The translations under genes were made by a program, and so were the position numbers. From the NCBI RefSeq assembly GCF_902829255.1, contig NZ_CADEPK010000033.1, positions 36,983-100,982 on the forward strand: a DNA stretch of 64,000 nucleotides. The letters run 5' to 3'. The notes under the pieces were generated by a model that saw only the letters and a program-made list of their open reading frames with translations, had not been told where the DNA came from and made no database searches. This DNA comes from Metabacillus niabensis. Its GTDB lineage: Bacteria; Bacillota; Bacilli; Bacillales; Bacillaceae. Below, in pieces: positions 55,716-64,000 of the stretch. Numbering within the stretch: the stretch's first letter is position 1; each line of letters starts with the position of its first letter.

Positions 55716-57239
55716 TTATTTTTTAGACTTGTCTTTACGTGGTTTAGGCTTTATATATAATCCTAATTCTTTTCTTTCCTTTGTTAAGGAACGGTACAAC
55801 GAAATCATCATCAACACAATGATAATCGAGAATGGAAATGCAGCAGCAATTAACGAATTTTGTAGCGCCTGTAGTCCACCACTATATAAGAGAATTACTG
55901 CGACTAAAGACTGGGCAATTCCCCAAGTTAGCTTCACTGAATTTGGCGGAGTAAGCGAGCCATATGTTGTTTGCATTCCAAGCACAAATGTTGCTGAATC
56001 AGCAGAAGTAATAAAAAATGTACAAACAAGGATAATCGCTACGATTGAAAGAAGCATCGACCATGGGAATTCACTAAATACTGCAAATAAGACTTCCTCT
56101 GTAGCAAAACTTGTTAAATCAACATTTCCAGCATTCTGAACTTCGATTGCTGAAGTACCAAAGACTGCAAACCATAAAAAGCTTACAACCGCTGGAAGTA
56201 ATAAAACGCCTATCATAAATTCTCTTATTGTTCTACCTCTAGATACACGAGCAATAAAAATTCCTACGAATGGGGACCATGATATCCACCATGCCCAATA
56301 GAAGATCGTCCAACTATTAATCCAAGCACGATGTTCCTCATTAAGAGGAGCAATCCTAAAGCTCATTTGAACGATGTTTTGAATATAACCACCGAGCGTA
56401 TCAGTAAACATATTTAAAATAAGGATTGTAGGGCCCGCGATAAACATTAATAGAAATAACAAAATTGCCAAAACCATATTTGTGTTACTTAAATATTTTA
56501 TCCCTTTGCCTAGTCCAGACCATGCTGAAATCATAAAAAGCACAGTAACAGTCACAATAATTATTAATTGTACGATGAAATTATTAGGTATTCCAAATAA
56601 GTAGGTTAACCCACCATTAATTTGTGCTGCCCCAAATCCAAGGGTTGTTGCAACACCGACTACTGTAGCAAAAACAGCTAACACATCTACAATTGTGCCT
56701 AGAGGTCCATCCATCCACTTTCCTAATACTGGTTTTAAAGTAGCCGAAATTAGTCCTGGCTCATCTTTACGAAATTGAAAATAGGCTAAAGCTAAAGCAA
56801 CTATTGCATATATTGCCCAAGCATGAATCCCCCAGTGAAAAAATGTATATCTCATTGCTTCTTTATGTGCAGTAGCTGTTCCACCTTCTGCCAATGGAGG
56901 GTCGATAAAATGTGATAATGGCTCGGCAGCTCCCCAAAACACAAGACCGATCCCCATCCCTGCACTGAATAACATGGAAAACCAAGAGACCTTCGAAAAC
57001 TCAGGCTTTTCATCAGGTTTACCTAATCTAATCATTCCAACAGGACTAAAAATAAGAAAAATACAAAAAACAACAATGATCGTAACCAAAATTAAATAAT
57101 ACCATCCAAAACTCGTTGTTAGAAAAGCCTGTAGATTATTTGTAGCTTCTTCAAAGCTATCAGGTGCCGAAACACCGAATATTACTGCTACTAATACAAT
57201 GGCAACAGTTATCCAAAACACATTTGATATTCTTTTCAT
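55716..57239 (-). CDS. opuD: BCCT family glycine betaine transporter OpuD-like
   Basis: About 507 residues with twelve helices. The BCCT signature is in [20 protein letters not shown], and the aromatic substrate box appears as [20 protein letters not shown]. The C-terminus is long and basic ([11 protein letters not shown]), as in osmosensing members. It imports glycine betaine with Na+ during salt stress. ATG at 57239 is chosen because GAAAGGAAAA precedes it; a longer frame has no site. It is monocistronic, so osmotic control would act on its own promoter. Confidence 0.92.
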   Translation of the reverse strand: MKRISNVFWITVAIVLVAVIFGVSAPDSFEEATNNLQAFLTTSFGWYYLILVTIIVVFCIFLIFSPVGMIRLGKPDEKPEFSKVSWFSMLFSAGMGIGLVFWGAAEPLSHFIDPPLAEGGTATAHKEAMRYTFFHWGIHAWAIYAIVALALAYFQFRKDEPGLISATLKPVLGKWMDGPLGTIVDVLAVFATVVGVATTLGFGAAQINGGLTYLFGIPNNFIVQLIIIVTVTVLFMISAWSGLGKGIKYLSNTNMVLAILLFLLMFIAGPTILILNMFTDTLGGYIQNIVQMSFRIAPLNEEHRAWINSWTIFYWAWWISWSPFVGIFIARVSRGRTIREFMIGVLLLPAVVSFLWFAVFGTSAIEVQNAGNVDLTSFATEEVLFAVFSEFPWSMLLSIVAIILVCTFFITSADSATFVLGMQTTYGSLTPPNSVKLTWGIAQSLVAVILLYSGGLQALQNSLIAAAFPFSIIIVLMMISLYRSLTKERKELGLYIKPKPRKDKSKK

Positions 57240-57530
57240 CTGATTTTCCTTTCTATAAAATATCTCTTCTATAAGATAGGAATTTTTCACTTTGTCCGTT
57301 CACATGCAGCTATTCCTTCAGATGAATCTTAAAATCGACTAAATGAAGGGTCCTATATACACTTCATCATAATAGTTTGAGCTATTTTTCTATTTTTTAT
57401 TATCAATATATTGCATATCTTACTATGAATTTACTTGTTGGTAATTTATTCCCCGAATTATTAATTCTAAACTATATATACATTTGAATTCAAGTGAAAT
57501 GGTTATCAAGTTTGTCGTGTTAATAAATCT

Positions 57531-57560
57531 TTGAAAAATACATAAGGTTTCCATTATAGT
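57531..57560 (+). promoter_or_regulatory. Probable promoter of the DJ-1/PfpI gene
   Basis: TTGAAA and TTATAG lie 17 bases apart, 45 bases before the start codon. The remaining part of the 363-base gap up to opuD is AT-rich and shows nothing further. Confidence 0.5.
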
Positions 57561-57602
57561 TTAATTAGAGAAAGTAAAATAAAAATTGGAGAGTGATAGT
57601 TT

Positions 57603-58109
57603 ATGGCAAAGGTTGCATTTTTACTCGCAAGCTATTTTGAGGATTCCGAAATGAAAAATCCTTACGAAGCAATTAAGGAGGCAGGTCACGAAGCAACAAT
57701 CGTTGGTCTTGAAAAAGGGATTGTTTGCGAAGGAAAACAAGGCACCGTTTCATATACTAGCGATGTAGCTGCTTCTGAAGTAAATGCAAGCGATTTTGAT
57801 GCAGCTATTATTCCAGGAGGCGCTGCACCAGAGGCATTACGTGTTAATGACGATGTTGTCCGCTTTGTAAAGGAACTCAATGAACAAGGAAAACTAATTG
57901 CCGGAATTTGTCATGGACCACAGGTCATGATTAGCGCTGACATTTTAAAGAACAAAGCTGCAACAAGCTATATTGGCATTCGTGATGATGTAAAATTGGC
58001 TGGTGCCGAATATCGAGATGAAGAAGTCGTTGTAAGTGAAAATCTTGTGACATCTCGGACTCCAAAGGATGAGCCTGCGTTTATCCGTGAAATTTTAGCA
58101 AAATTGTAA
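57603..58109 (+). CDS. DJ-1/PfpI family protein (type 1 amidotransferase-like)
   Basis: The 168-residue protein has the nucleophile elbow GICHGPQ with Cys near residue 104, Glu18 in FEDSEMKNPYEA, and the C-terminal VSENLVTSRTPKDEPAF block of the PfpI/YraA group. Such proteins act as glyoxalases or deglycases, or as general stress proteins in Bacillus (YfkM, YraA). GGAGAGTGA precedes the ATG. It stands alone, with a strong terminator. Confidence 0.92.
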   Translation: MAKVAFLLASYFEDSEMKNPYEAIKEAGHEATIVGLEKGIVCEGKQGTVSYTSDVAASEVNASDFDAAIIPGGAAPEALRVNDDVVRFVKELNEQGKLIAGICHGPQVMISADILKNKAATSYIGIRDDVKLAGAEYRDEEVVVSENLVTSRTPKDEPAFIREILAKL

Positions 58110-58116
58110 TATACAT

Positions 58117-58151
58117 AAAAGGCTTGGAGGAAGGAATTCTCCAAGCCTTTT
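58117..58151. terminator. Terminator after the DJ-1/PfpI gene
   Basis: AAAGGCTTGGAG pairs with TCTCCAAGCCTTT and is followed by T-rich sequence; A residues precede it, so it may act in both directions. Confidence 0.85.
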
Positions 58152-58154
58152 CTA

Positions 58155-58277
58155 CTAAAAAACGACAATAGCAGAAAACACTAATCCGAACCAAGACGAA
58201 ATATTCATCCCGACATTGCCAATAACACCAGCTGTATAAACCCCATATTTGGCGAATCTAACGCAAATTGATCTAGC
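58155..58277 (-). pseudogene. Possible remnant of a membrane protein gene
   Basis: Leftward, about 33 codons read FAKYGVYTAGVIGN then hydrophobic residues to a TAG, resembling the final helix of a transporter. Upstream the frame is closed by TAA and no start exists. It may be a decayed 3' end. The rest of the 363-base gap holds only terminators. Confidence 0.28.
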
Positions 58278-58379
58278 AGGTTAAAAGTTTATGTACAACT
58301 AGTTTAGTTGTTTTATCGTCCATTTCTTAACCCTTTATATACCAATTAATCATTATGTTGTTCATTGATTAATCGTCCA

Positions 58380-58433
58380 AGAAAGAGAAAAGAAGCTATA
58401 CCAGAAAGTTTCAAACTTTTGGCACAGCCTCTT
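58380..58433 (-). terminator. Terminator of the PL11-like gene
   Basis: Leftward, CCAAAAGTTT can pair with AAACTTTCTGG inside an outer AAGAGGCT/AGCTTCTT stem, and a T-rich stretch follows. Confidence 0.6.
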
Positions 58434-58472
58434 GTTCATCTTTTTTCAATATCAACAAACGGAGGGATATCC

Positions 58473-60728
58473 CTATTTAAGGATTATCTTGAAAGAGTAT
58501 AATGTACGATTCCCTACCTCTACCCTAATTTGATATTTCCCCGCAGACATAGACTTCGTGCTGAGATTGAAAATATATTGATTTGCCCTAGCATCATAAC
58601 GGAACTGATTATCTTTTACAGCTGAACTTATCGATACTCCATTAGCATCTTCTACATAAAGCCTTGCAGTAGCCTGAGTAAGGTAGTTCCCAGCGTTATC
58701 CTTCAATTGGAACTTAATGGGAAGTGTTCTACCTGCCTTATAAGTAACAGATTCATCGGTTTTTACAGGTGGAAGAATTCCGCTTGAGTGAATCGTGTCG
58801 CTTGCTGGTACGATCGGTAAATTCGATTCACCTTCACTATTTACAGCCGTTACCTTATAATAAGAAGTTCCGATAGGTGCAGTATTGTCGGTAAATTCCG
58901 GTACCTCTGAAGTCCCGATTTTTGTATATTCTCCATTTTGTGTTGCAGAGCGATAAATATTGTATTTTTCTACCCCTAATATCGGAATCCAGCTTACGTT
59001 AATATCTGCCCTGTTTGTTACAGCTGCCTTAATCCCAGCAGGTACAAGATTTTTAATTGTCAAATCATATCTTCGCGAATCATACCTGCTGAAATTATAG
59101 TTTCTAAAATCAGGCATACGCGGTTCACCAGTAATATGCTCCTTCAAATTGCTTGTTCCATTAGAATAAATTGATACGGTAAGTTCACCTGTCAGATTAT
59201 AAACGAGAAGCTCATCTCTTGAATCTCCACTCATATCAGCAACCATGACTTGCTCTTTTGCATCTGTATGTTCATTAAAGGTAACAATCGGATTAAAATA
59301 CCCATCATATAGCTTTGGTACGATTCCGTTTGGATTTTCTGCATCCTTTCCTCTTCTGTATGCAGTAATAAGTGGTGCATAGCTTCCAGTCCAGTTATCA
59401 AGTGGACGTACAATTGTTCCCCAATCACCCATAGCCCGCTGTTCGTGGTATAATGTTTTACCATCTGAGTTGAAAAGGAACATTCCATCCTGCCCCGGAT
59501 TTCCTCGATTTATTCGATCAAGTCCCGCAAGCTCTAAGCCCGGAGAATCGATACGATAATTCCCTACAAGTATCTGTTGTGGCTCCACAGTATCGCCATT
59601 TCTAAATAGTTGGTTGCCATTAACATCGAAGGCAAATGTATCAGAACCACCAAGAATGATTTCTTGCTCTCCATCACCATTGATATCAGCTACCCAGTGA
59701 GTATCTACATGATCCGGTAAGTCATGTCTCCATAACTCCTTGCCATCGTGAGAAATTAAGGAATAATTGTTAACTAATTCATCTCTGCCATCTCCATCAA
59801 AGTCATAAGGGAGCAACCCATGTCCAGTATTGCCAGGATAATGCCATAGCTGGTTAAAATTTTTGTCCATCGCCCAAATCTTTGAATATCGATCCTTCAA
59901 TAAGATGTCTTGCGGTGTTTTGTTACCTGAGAAATTAGCGATAAAAATTGCATCATGTGCTCTTTGATCTGGAAGCTGATACTTTTTCTCCATCTCACCC
60001 GTTTTCCCATCAAAAATATAAAAGTACTTTTCCGTATCTTCTCCTAGCTTCATTACCGTTAATACTTCATTTTCACCATCTGCATCAATATCATAAATTT
60101 GAACAGGCTCATCCGCACCACTTGTTGTCACCCGCGGATCGACTGTTCCTTGCTGCCACAATAAATTCCCTTCGATATCATATGCTGCTAAATGTCCGAC
60201 ATAACGAGGATTATAAGCATCTCTGCTTTCATATGCTGGCTGTACCATTAAAATATCATTGCGGCCGTCCCCGTTCATATCGCCAATACGCATACGATTC
60301 CCAGTACCAGCAGCACTTATATCAATCTTAGTAACAAGGTTTGGAAAAGACCATTGAGGCATCCCTAACACCTCTTGAGATCGCTCCCCTTCACCAGAAG
60401 CATTTAAAGCTGAAATTTTATACAAATAACTGGAATCGCTTTCAACTTTGACGTCTACAAAATCAACAGTTTTTGTATTCCCAATAAGTTGATAATCGTT
60501 ATATCCTAATCTAGCCCGATACACATTATAGCTTGAAGCACCCTCTACAGCCTTCCATTTCAAGGAAATAGAGTCCTTTGTTACAGAAGGAATTTCAATT
60601 CCACTTGGAGCTGGTATTGCCGTATGTACTTCATTTGCAGCAGAAACAGGTTCCTTTAAAAAAACAAATTCAGACACTATTGATAATGTTAAGATCGTCG
60701 CAAGTGCAATTTTAGATTTTTTAAACAT
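58473..60728 (-). CDS. Secreted rhamnogalacturonan-lyase-like (PL11-type) propeller protein with Fn3 domains
   Basis: About 751 residues with a signal peptide ending near VSAANE. Then follow a fibronectin-III-like domain (ISLKWKAVEGASSYNVYRA), a large propeller with repeated calcium-type motifs (DMNGDGRNDIL, DIDADGENEVL, DFDGDGRDELV, DINGDGEQEII), a second Fn3 domain, and a C-terminal beta-sandwich. The order of an Fn3-like domain then GDMNGDG and HLAAYDIEGNLLWQ recalls PL11 rhamnogalacturonan lyases, but catalytic residues could not be checked. ATG at 60728 is preferred behind TTTGGAGGAAAA. It is probably a secreted polysaccharide-acting or binding protein. Confidence 0.62.
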   Translation of the reverse strand: MFKKSKIALATILTLSIVSEFVFLKEPVSAANEVHTAIPAPSGIEIPSVTKDSISLKWKAVEGASSYNVYRARLGYNDYQLIGNTKTVDFVDVKVESDSSYLYKISALNASGEGERSQEVLGMPQWSFPNLVTKIDISAAGTGNRMRIGDMNGDGRNDILMVQPAYESRDAYNPRYVGHLAAYDIEGNLLWQQGTVDPRVTTSGADEPVQIYDIDADGENEVLTVMKLGEDTEKYFYIFDGKTGEMEKKYQLPDQRAHDAIFIANFSGNKTPQDILLKDRYSKIWAMDKNFNQLWHYPGNTGHGLLPYDFDGDGRDELVNNYSLISHDGKELWRHDLPDHVDTHWVADINGDGEQEIILGGSDTFAFDVNGNQLFRNGDTVEPQQILVGNYRIDSPGLELAGLDRINRGNPGQDGMFLFNSDGKTLYHEQRAMGDWGTIVRPLDNWTGSYAPLITAYRRGKDAENPNGIVPKLYDGYFNPIVTFNEHTDAKEQVMVADMSGDSRDELLVYNLTGELTVSIYSNGTSNLKEHITGEPRMPDFRNYNFSRYDSRRYDLTIKNLVPAGIKAAVTNRADINVSWIPILGVEKYNIYRSATQNGEYTKIGTSEVPEFTDNTAPIGTSYYKVTAVNSEGESNLPIVPASDTIHSSGILPPVKTDESVTYKAGRTLPIKFQLKDNAGNYLTQATARLYVEDANGVSISSAVKDNQFRYDARANQYIFNLSTKSMSAGKYQIRVEVGNRTLYSFKIILK

Positions 60729-60997
60729 GATTTTCCTCCAAACAAAAATAGTATGATGCTTAAAACATGAAAGCAAAGTTGTTACTGGAATTAATGAATT
60801 ATGCAGTCACACCTCCTATAGCCTTTTTCATTTCACAATGCCTAATAATATGTCTGATTCCACTACATTTTGAGAGTTAACCTCAAATTAGGCAGCTTGT
60901 ACATTATTACGTATATGTTCAGTTTATTGAGATCATTACATATGTGGAGGGATTTACTGGGGGTTTTTAGGAAAGCATTTGAGAAGTTTTTTGTATA

Positions 60998-61036
60998 AAT
61001 AAAAAATACTCTTACTGATTTAATCATAAGAGCATT
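60998..61036 (-). terminator. Terminator of the decayed leftward gene
   Basis: AATACTCTTA/TAAGAGCATT form a stem followed, leftward, by six T. The other 270 bases up to the PL11-like start show only AT-rich DNA. Confidence 0.65.
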
Positions 61037-61088
61037 TTTCTAGTAAGATAATTCTATTAATAAGGACCAGGTTAAATAATTTAACAAT

Positions 61089-61493
61089 TTATTGTTTCTT
61101 TCTTCTAATTAAAAGCTTCATTAAGAAATTTATTACGAAGAGTGCGAGAATAGCTGAAACTATCCATAAATAGATAGGATTTTGCCCTTCACTTTCAATT
61201 TCCTGCACGTTATGTGGTAATGTTAATTCTCCAGCAATTATTTTATCCTTTTCTCTATAAAAATTATTAACTTCTATAATCGCATTATCTATAATGTTAT
61301 CTAACTCTTCCTTTTTAATATTTTCATTATGAACATCTGCATACATATCTAAATAATTTCCGTATACTACATCATCATGAAAAAACCGGTGTTCCCTGAT
61401 TCTTCAAGATACTTATCAATTTTCTTATCATTTTATCTCTTTTGCTCCATCAAGAAAATCATCTTCCCATAAAACTATTCCCCAAGCTCCCAT
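61089..61493 (-). pseudogene. Frameshifted small membrane-anchored protein gene (DUF4259-like start)
   Basis: Leftward from an ATG at 61493, behind GGGAAAGAG, the frame reads MGAWGIVLWEDDFLDGAKEI and stops. A second frame reads DKKIDKYLEESGNTGFF, and a third continues from FHDDVVYGNYLDMYADVHNE through an 85-residue C-terminus with a membrane helix and basic end. The pieces join only with two frameshifts, so the gene appears broken. The MGAWG opening resembles DUF4259 proteins; the C-terminal helix is not typical. The last part may still be translated from an internal ATG at 61346. Confidence 0.6.
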
Positions 61494-61643
61494 CTCTTTC
61501 CCACATTTCTAGTAATATTATCCTAGTCGTCTTTAAGAAAGATTATCTTTTAAAACAACTAACTACGTATACTCTTATTTCATTAACTTAACCAACAAAG
61601 TTATCTACTTAATTTCCGACAATCAAATGTATGTAAAAAACAG

Positions 61644-63041
61644 CTATTCGACAATTTCTAATGCAGGCGAATCGTTCGTCAGTTCAAAATCATAGTTGCT
61701 AGCATTTTTATATCCTGGATTTACATAACTAGAGTCCTTATCACTTTTTGAGGCCTTTTTAAACTTCGAAAAAGATGTGTATTCTTCTTCTTTCCATACC
61801 CATATTCCCTGTTTATTCTTTTCCTTATGAAAAACATTTTTCTTAAGAAGATTATCTTTGTTAGTCGAGAAATAGTTAACAATAAAAAGGCGTGATGGTC
61901 CAGCAGTGATGATATTTCGTTCTATCACATTATTTCTCGTATCATGCTGTAATAAAAGCTGTCCTCCATCTAGTCCCTTCGTATCATTTCGATAAATAAT
62001 ATTTTGCGAGATTGTAGAATTGATCGTACCTCCCCGCTCTTCATCATACCCACCAATTGATATTCCCGTGTAATGATTGTCATAAATAACATTGTTGATA
62101 ATTTTAATATCATCAGCATATTTTTTCGCATGCTCAGAGGTTGCTTCAATTCCAATATCACTTTTATAGATCGTATTTTGTTCGATCGTAATATTTTTCC
62201 CACCATCGACATATATTCCGCCAGCTGAGTATTCTTCTCCATAAGCTGGATTTCCGTATGAGGAAATTTCATAAACTTGATTATTTTTTATAATCCCATT
62301 TCTTACATAATCAGCCTTTTTATCAGAGGATATACCTTCATAACCAATTAAATCGATCCCGATATTATCATTTCGACGAACAACGTTATGTTCAACTCGA
62401 AAGCCATCAATATTCCCATTAAGAACAAGAGCTTCACTAGCACCAAGCTTCAAATCCTCAACCGTGTTATTGATAATATTAATATCTTTCATTGCGCCAG
62501 TTCCATAGACAGCAATTCCATGAGCATTTCCATCATCCCCAAAGGTTTTGATTTGATGAACATGGTTATTTTCTAATGTAATATGACTGCTAGAGCCTGT
62601 TACATAGAACCCCATGACCGTTTCATCTGTTAAATCAGTCGTTAAATCCTGTATTGTTAACCCGCTAATCTTCAGGTAATGTTTATTATGTATCAACACT
62701 AAAGCTGTATCACCTTCAACATTCTTCAAACCATCTCCACTCAGGACAACCTTTTCCTTTTGATAAGCTTGAAAACGAACAGGTTTGGATTTTGTACCAC
62801 TATGCTTAATGACAAGCTTTTCATTATACGTTCCTTCTCGTATAAAAACCGTAGTCCCCGCTGTAGCCTCTGCGGCAGCCTTTTTCAGGGTACGAAATGG
62901 TTTTGATTTTGTACCATTATTTTGGTCATTCCCATTTTTAGCTACGTATATTGTCTTTTCTGGCTCTGCATTTGTGTTGTTTAAAGTAAAAACAATGATG
63001 AATGCAGCTAAAGTTAGGAGTATGAGTATTAGTTTTTTCAT
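61644..63041 (-). CDS. Secreted right-handed parallel beta-helix protein
   Basis: The 465-residue protein has a signal peptide (1-25) and opens with IYVAKNGNDQNNGTKSKPFR, a DUF1565-type start common to beta-helix polysaccharide enzymes. About eight coils follow, each with N-rich turns (ITLENNHVHQI, INIINNTVEDL, FRVEHNVVRRND, IKIINNVIYDNH, STISQNIIYRND). The shape is that of pectate lyases (PL9-like) or of NosD/epimerase-type proteins. No definite catalytic Lys/Asp set was identified. It lies 47 bases after a SUKH gene on the same strand. AAGGAATTG precedes the ATG. Confidence 0.75.
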   Translation of the reverse strand: MKKLILILLTLAAFIIVFTLNNTNAEPEKTIYVAKNGNDQNNGTKSKPFRTLKKAAAEATAGTTVFIREGTYNEKLVIKHSGTKSKPVRFQAYQKEKVVLSGDGLKNVEGDTALVLIHNKHYLKISGLTIQDLTTDLTDETVMGFYVTGSSSHITLENNHVHQIKTFGDDGNAHGIAVYGTGAMKDINIINNTVEDLKLGASEALVLNGNIDGFRVEHNVVRRNDNIGIDLIGYEGISSDKKADYVRNGIIKNNQVYEISSYGNPAYGEEYSAGGIYVDGGKNITIEQNTIYKSDIGIEATSEHAKKYADDIKIINNVIYDNHYTGISIGGYDEERGGTINSTISQNIIYRNDTKGLDGGQLLLQHDTRNNVIERNIITAGPSRLFIVNYFSTNKDNLLKKNVFHKEKNKQGIWVWKEEEYTSFSKFKKASKSDKDSSYVNPGYKNASNYDFELTNDSPALEIVE

Positions 63042-63088
63042 TTTTTCAATTCCTTATTGATTAGTCGCGATACGTTTTTTATAGGTGG

Positions 63089-63679
63089 TTAATCTTTCAG
63101 TAAGTCTTCATGTAGCCAAATGTCACCGTAATCATAATTTTCTTCATTTAACGCATCATTTAATTTAAGTAAACGTAGAAAGTCCAAGAAACTAGCACTG
63201 ATTAATTCAATATTTTCATAATATGAATTAATGTCTGCTTCAGAGTTTATACCACCTATCATTTTCCAAGCTTCCAATTCATTTTCATGACCCCATAATA
63301 GGATTTTGCCAAACATCTCATCTTTTACACCAATACAAATTTGGTCACCATTTGGGCACATCCCAATTGGTATTAAAGCTTCCGGTATTCTAAATAAATA
63401 GGTTTCAAGCTGTTCAATAAGACTATCATTACCTGTTAAACAGTATAACTCTTCAAGCACCCTTTCTGACTTTCCATGTTGAAACAATATCATATCTTTG
63501 AAAAAAACATTATCACATAATAAAAGAAAACATTTATAGCTATCAGGTAGAAAAAAATTATAGCTTTCCTCTATTAATTGAATTCGCTTTAATTTGTTTT
63601 GGATGAAATCATTATCTAAAATTGTATAATTAAATTTTGATAGGGTCGTTAAAATTTCTTTCTTATACTCTTTATACAT
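63089..63679 (-). CDS. SMI1/KNR4 (SUKH) family immunity-type protein
   Basis: The 196-residue protein has SUKH features: IQLIEESYNFFLPDSYKCFL with LP and a following hydrophobic strand, then ALIPIGMCPNGDQICIGV and GKILLWGHENELEAW. SUKH proteins mostly neutralise contact-dependent or polymorphic nuclease toxins. It overlaps the upstream DUF4926 gene by eight bases. No toxin gene is visible in the window, so it is an orphan immunity gene, or its toxin lies to the right. Confidence 0.85.
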   Translation of the reverse strand: MYKEYKKEILTTLSKFNYTILDNDFIQNKLKRIQLIEESYNFFLPDSYKCFLLLCDNVFFKDMILFQHGKSERVLEELYCLTGNDSLIEQLETYLFRIPEALIPIGMCPNGDQICIGVKDEMFGKILLWGHENELEAWKMIGGINSEADINSYYENIELISASFLDFLRLLKLNDALNEENYDYGDIWLHEDLLKD

Positions 63680-63914
63680 TTTTATTTTTCCGCCTTTTAA
63701 AATTCGTTATTAAACTTCCTGATCCATCGATTTTTTCTATTTGCTTCGCATGTAAAGTCAGTATCTCAATGACTTTTCCTTGATTATTAACAAATTCAAC
63801 TTCGTACATATCCCCTTCAAATACCACTATGATTGCTCCAATATCTCCTACCTTAACATGTGTAGCATCTATACTTAATTCCTTTAAACGTACGACATCG
63901 AATTCGTTATACAA
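63672..63914 (-). CDS. DUF4926-type small protein
   Basis: The 80-residue protein fits the DUF4926 pattern: FDVVRLKELSIDATHVKVGD, then GAIIVVFEGDMYEVEFVNNQ, ILTLHAKQIEKI. It is a small beta-barrel-like domain found next to SUKH and other immunity genes. It starts with TTG after AGAGGTG and overlaps the SUKH gene. The function is unknown; an immunity or accessory role is inferred from context. The 86 bases to its right hold no start of another gene. Confidence 0.8.
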   Translation of the reverse strand: MYNEFDVVRLKELSIDATHVKVGDIGAIIVVFEGDMYEVEFVNNQGKVIEILTLHAKQIEKIDGSGSLITNFKRRKNKNV

Positions 63915-64000
63915 AGCTTTTTCACCTCTATTTAATTACCCATTCTTTTCTAATTTATCAACCAATCAAAAATATATCTTCTCCGTTATATAATTGATAC

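Noticed and set aside
55729..56139. 136-residue frame opposite opuD
   Set aside because: Antisense to conserved BCCT transporter sequence; no start signals.
59948..60331. 127-residue His-rich frame opposite the PL11-like gene
   Set aside because: The His-rich composition is the reverse complement of GA-rich metal-binding repeats; it has no ribosome binding site.

Overview
The window is low-GC chromosomal DNA from a Gram-positive, Bacillaceae-type bacterium. Evidence for this: strong AGGAGG-type ribosome binding sites, frequent TTG/GTG starts, hairpin-plus-T terminators, a SipW/TasA-type matrix locus, a class B sortase with its surface substrate, a LiaR/NarL-type LnrJK-LnrLMN locus, SwrC, OpuD, a Tat translocase paired with a phosphatase, and sigma-D-like promoters before chemoreceptors. 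No tRNA, rRNA, CRISPR, phage or intact insertion sequence was seen. It looks like ordinary chromosome carrying many accessory transport, envelope and sensing genes.

Layout. 1-5.3 kb: edge of a sodium symporter gene, a ketoacyl synthase III-like protein lacking two of three catalytic residues, a STAS-like small protein, a methyltransferase, a VOC protein and a DUF3231 protein. 5.3-10.2 kb: bglP-bglH operon with cre site, RAT antiterminator and terminator, and a divergent Gfo/Idh/MocA oxidoreductase. 10.2-15.1 kb: MarR regulator, a beta-strand-repeat (bactofilin-like) protein and a small membrane protein sharing a duplicated operator; then an ABC exporter and divergent TetR gene. 15.1-17.3 kb: two TasA/CalY-like proteins, a small SipW-type substrate and sipW. 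18-20.8 kb: PhoX phosphatase with tatA and tatC behind PhoP-type repeats. 21-27 kb: a GGDEF-EAL enzyme, a TPP enzyme plus carboxymuconolactone-decarboxylase-like partner, a YbxH-like protein, and guaC with an apparent PurR operator. 27-31 kb: two tandem paralogous chemoreceptors. 31-41 kb: a stand-alone DnaA domain I protein, SwrC-type RND pump with divergent TetR, and lnrJKLMN-like two-component/ABC locus. 41-50 kb: GNAT, a double-headed isoprenoid synthase, two overlapping membrane proteins, sstT, a GH43 enzyme, a LysE exporter and an Fe-S uracil-DNA glycosylase. 50-64 kb: erythromycin-esterase-like lipoprotein, an unknown protein, sortase B with an NPKTG-anchored PAP2 phosphatase, opuD, a DJ-1/PfpI protein, a secreted PL11-like protein, decayed genes, a secreted beta-helix protein, and a SUKH/DUF4926 immunity-like pair at the right edge.

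How the genes fit together. Several units are complete small systems with their regulation visible in the DNA: beta-glucoside uptake and hydrolysis (CcpA plus antitermination), phosphate scavenging by a Tat-exported enzyme with its own translocase, amyloid matrix secretion by a dedicated signal peptidase, wall anchoring by a dedicated sortase, and three efflux systems each next to a local regulator. The least conventional items are the fused two-domain isoprenoid synthase, the free-standing DnaA domain I paralogue, the catalytically altered ketosynthase, and the Gram-positive surface phosphatase carrying an autotransporter-type repeat. All functions are inferred from reading the sequence; no database search was run.
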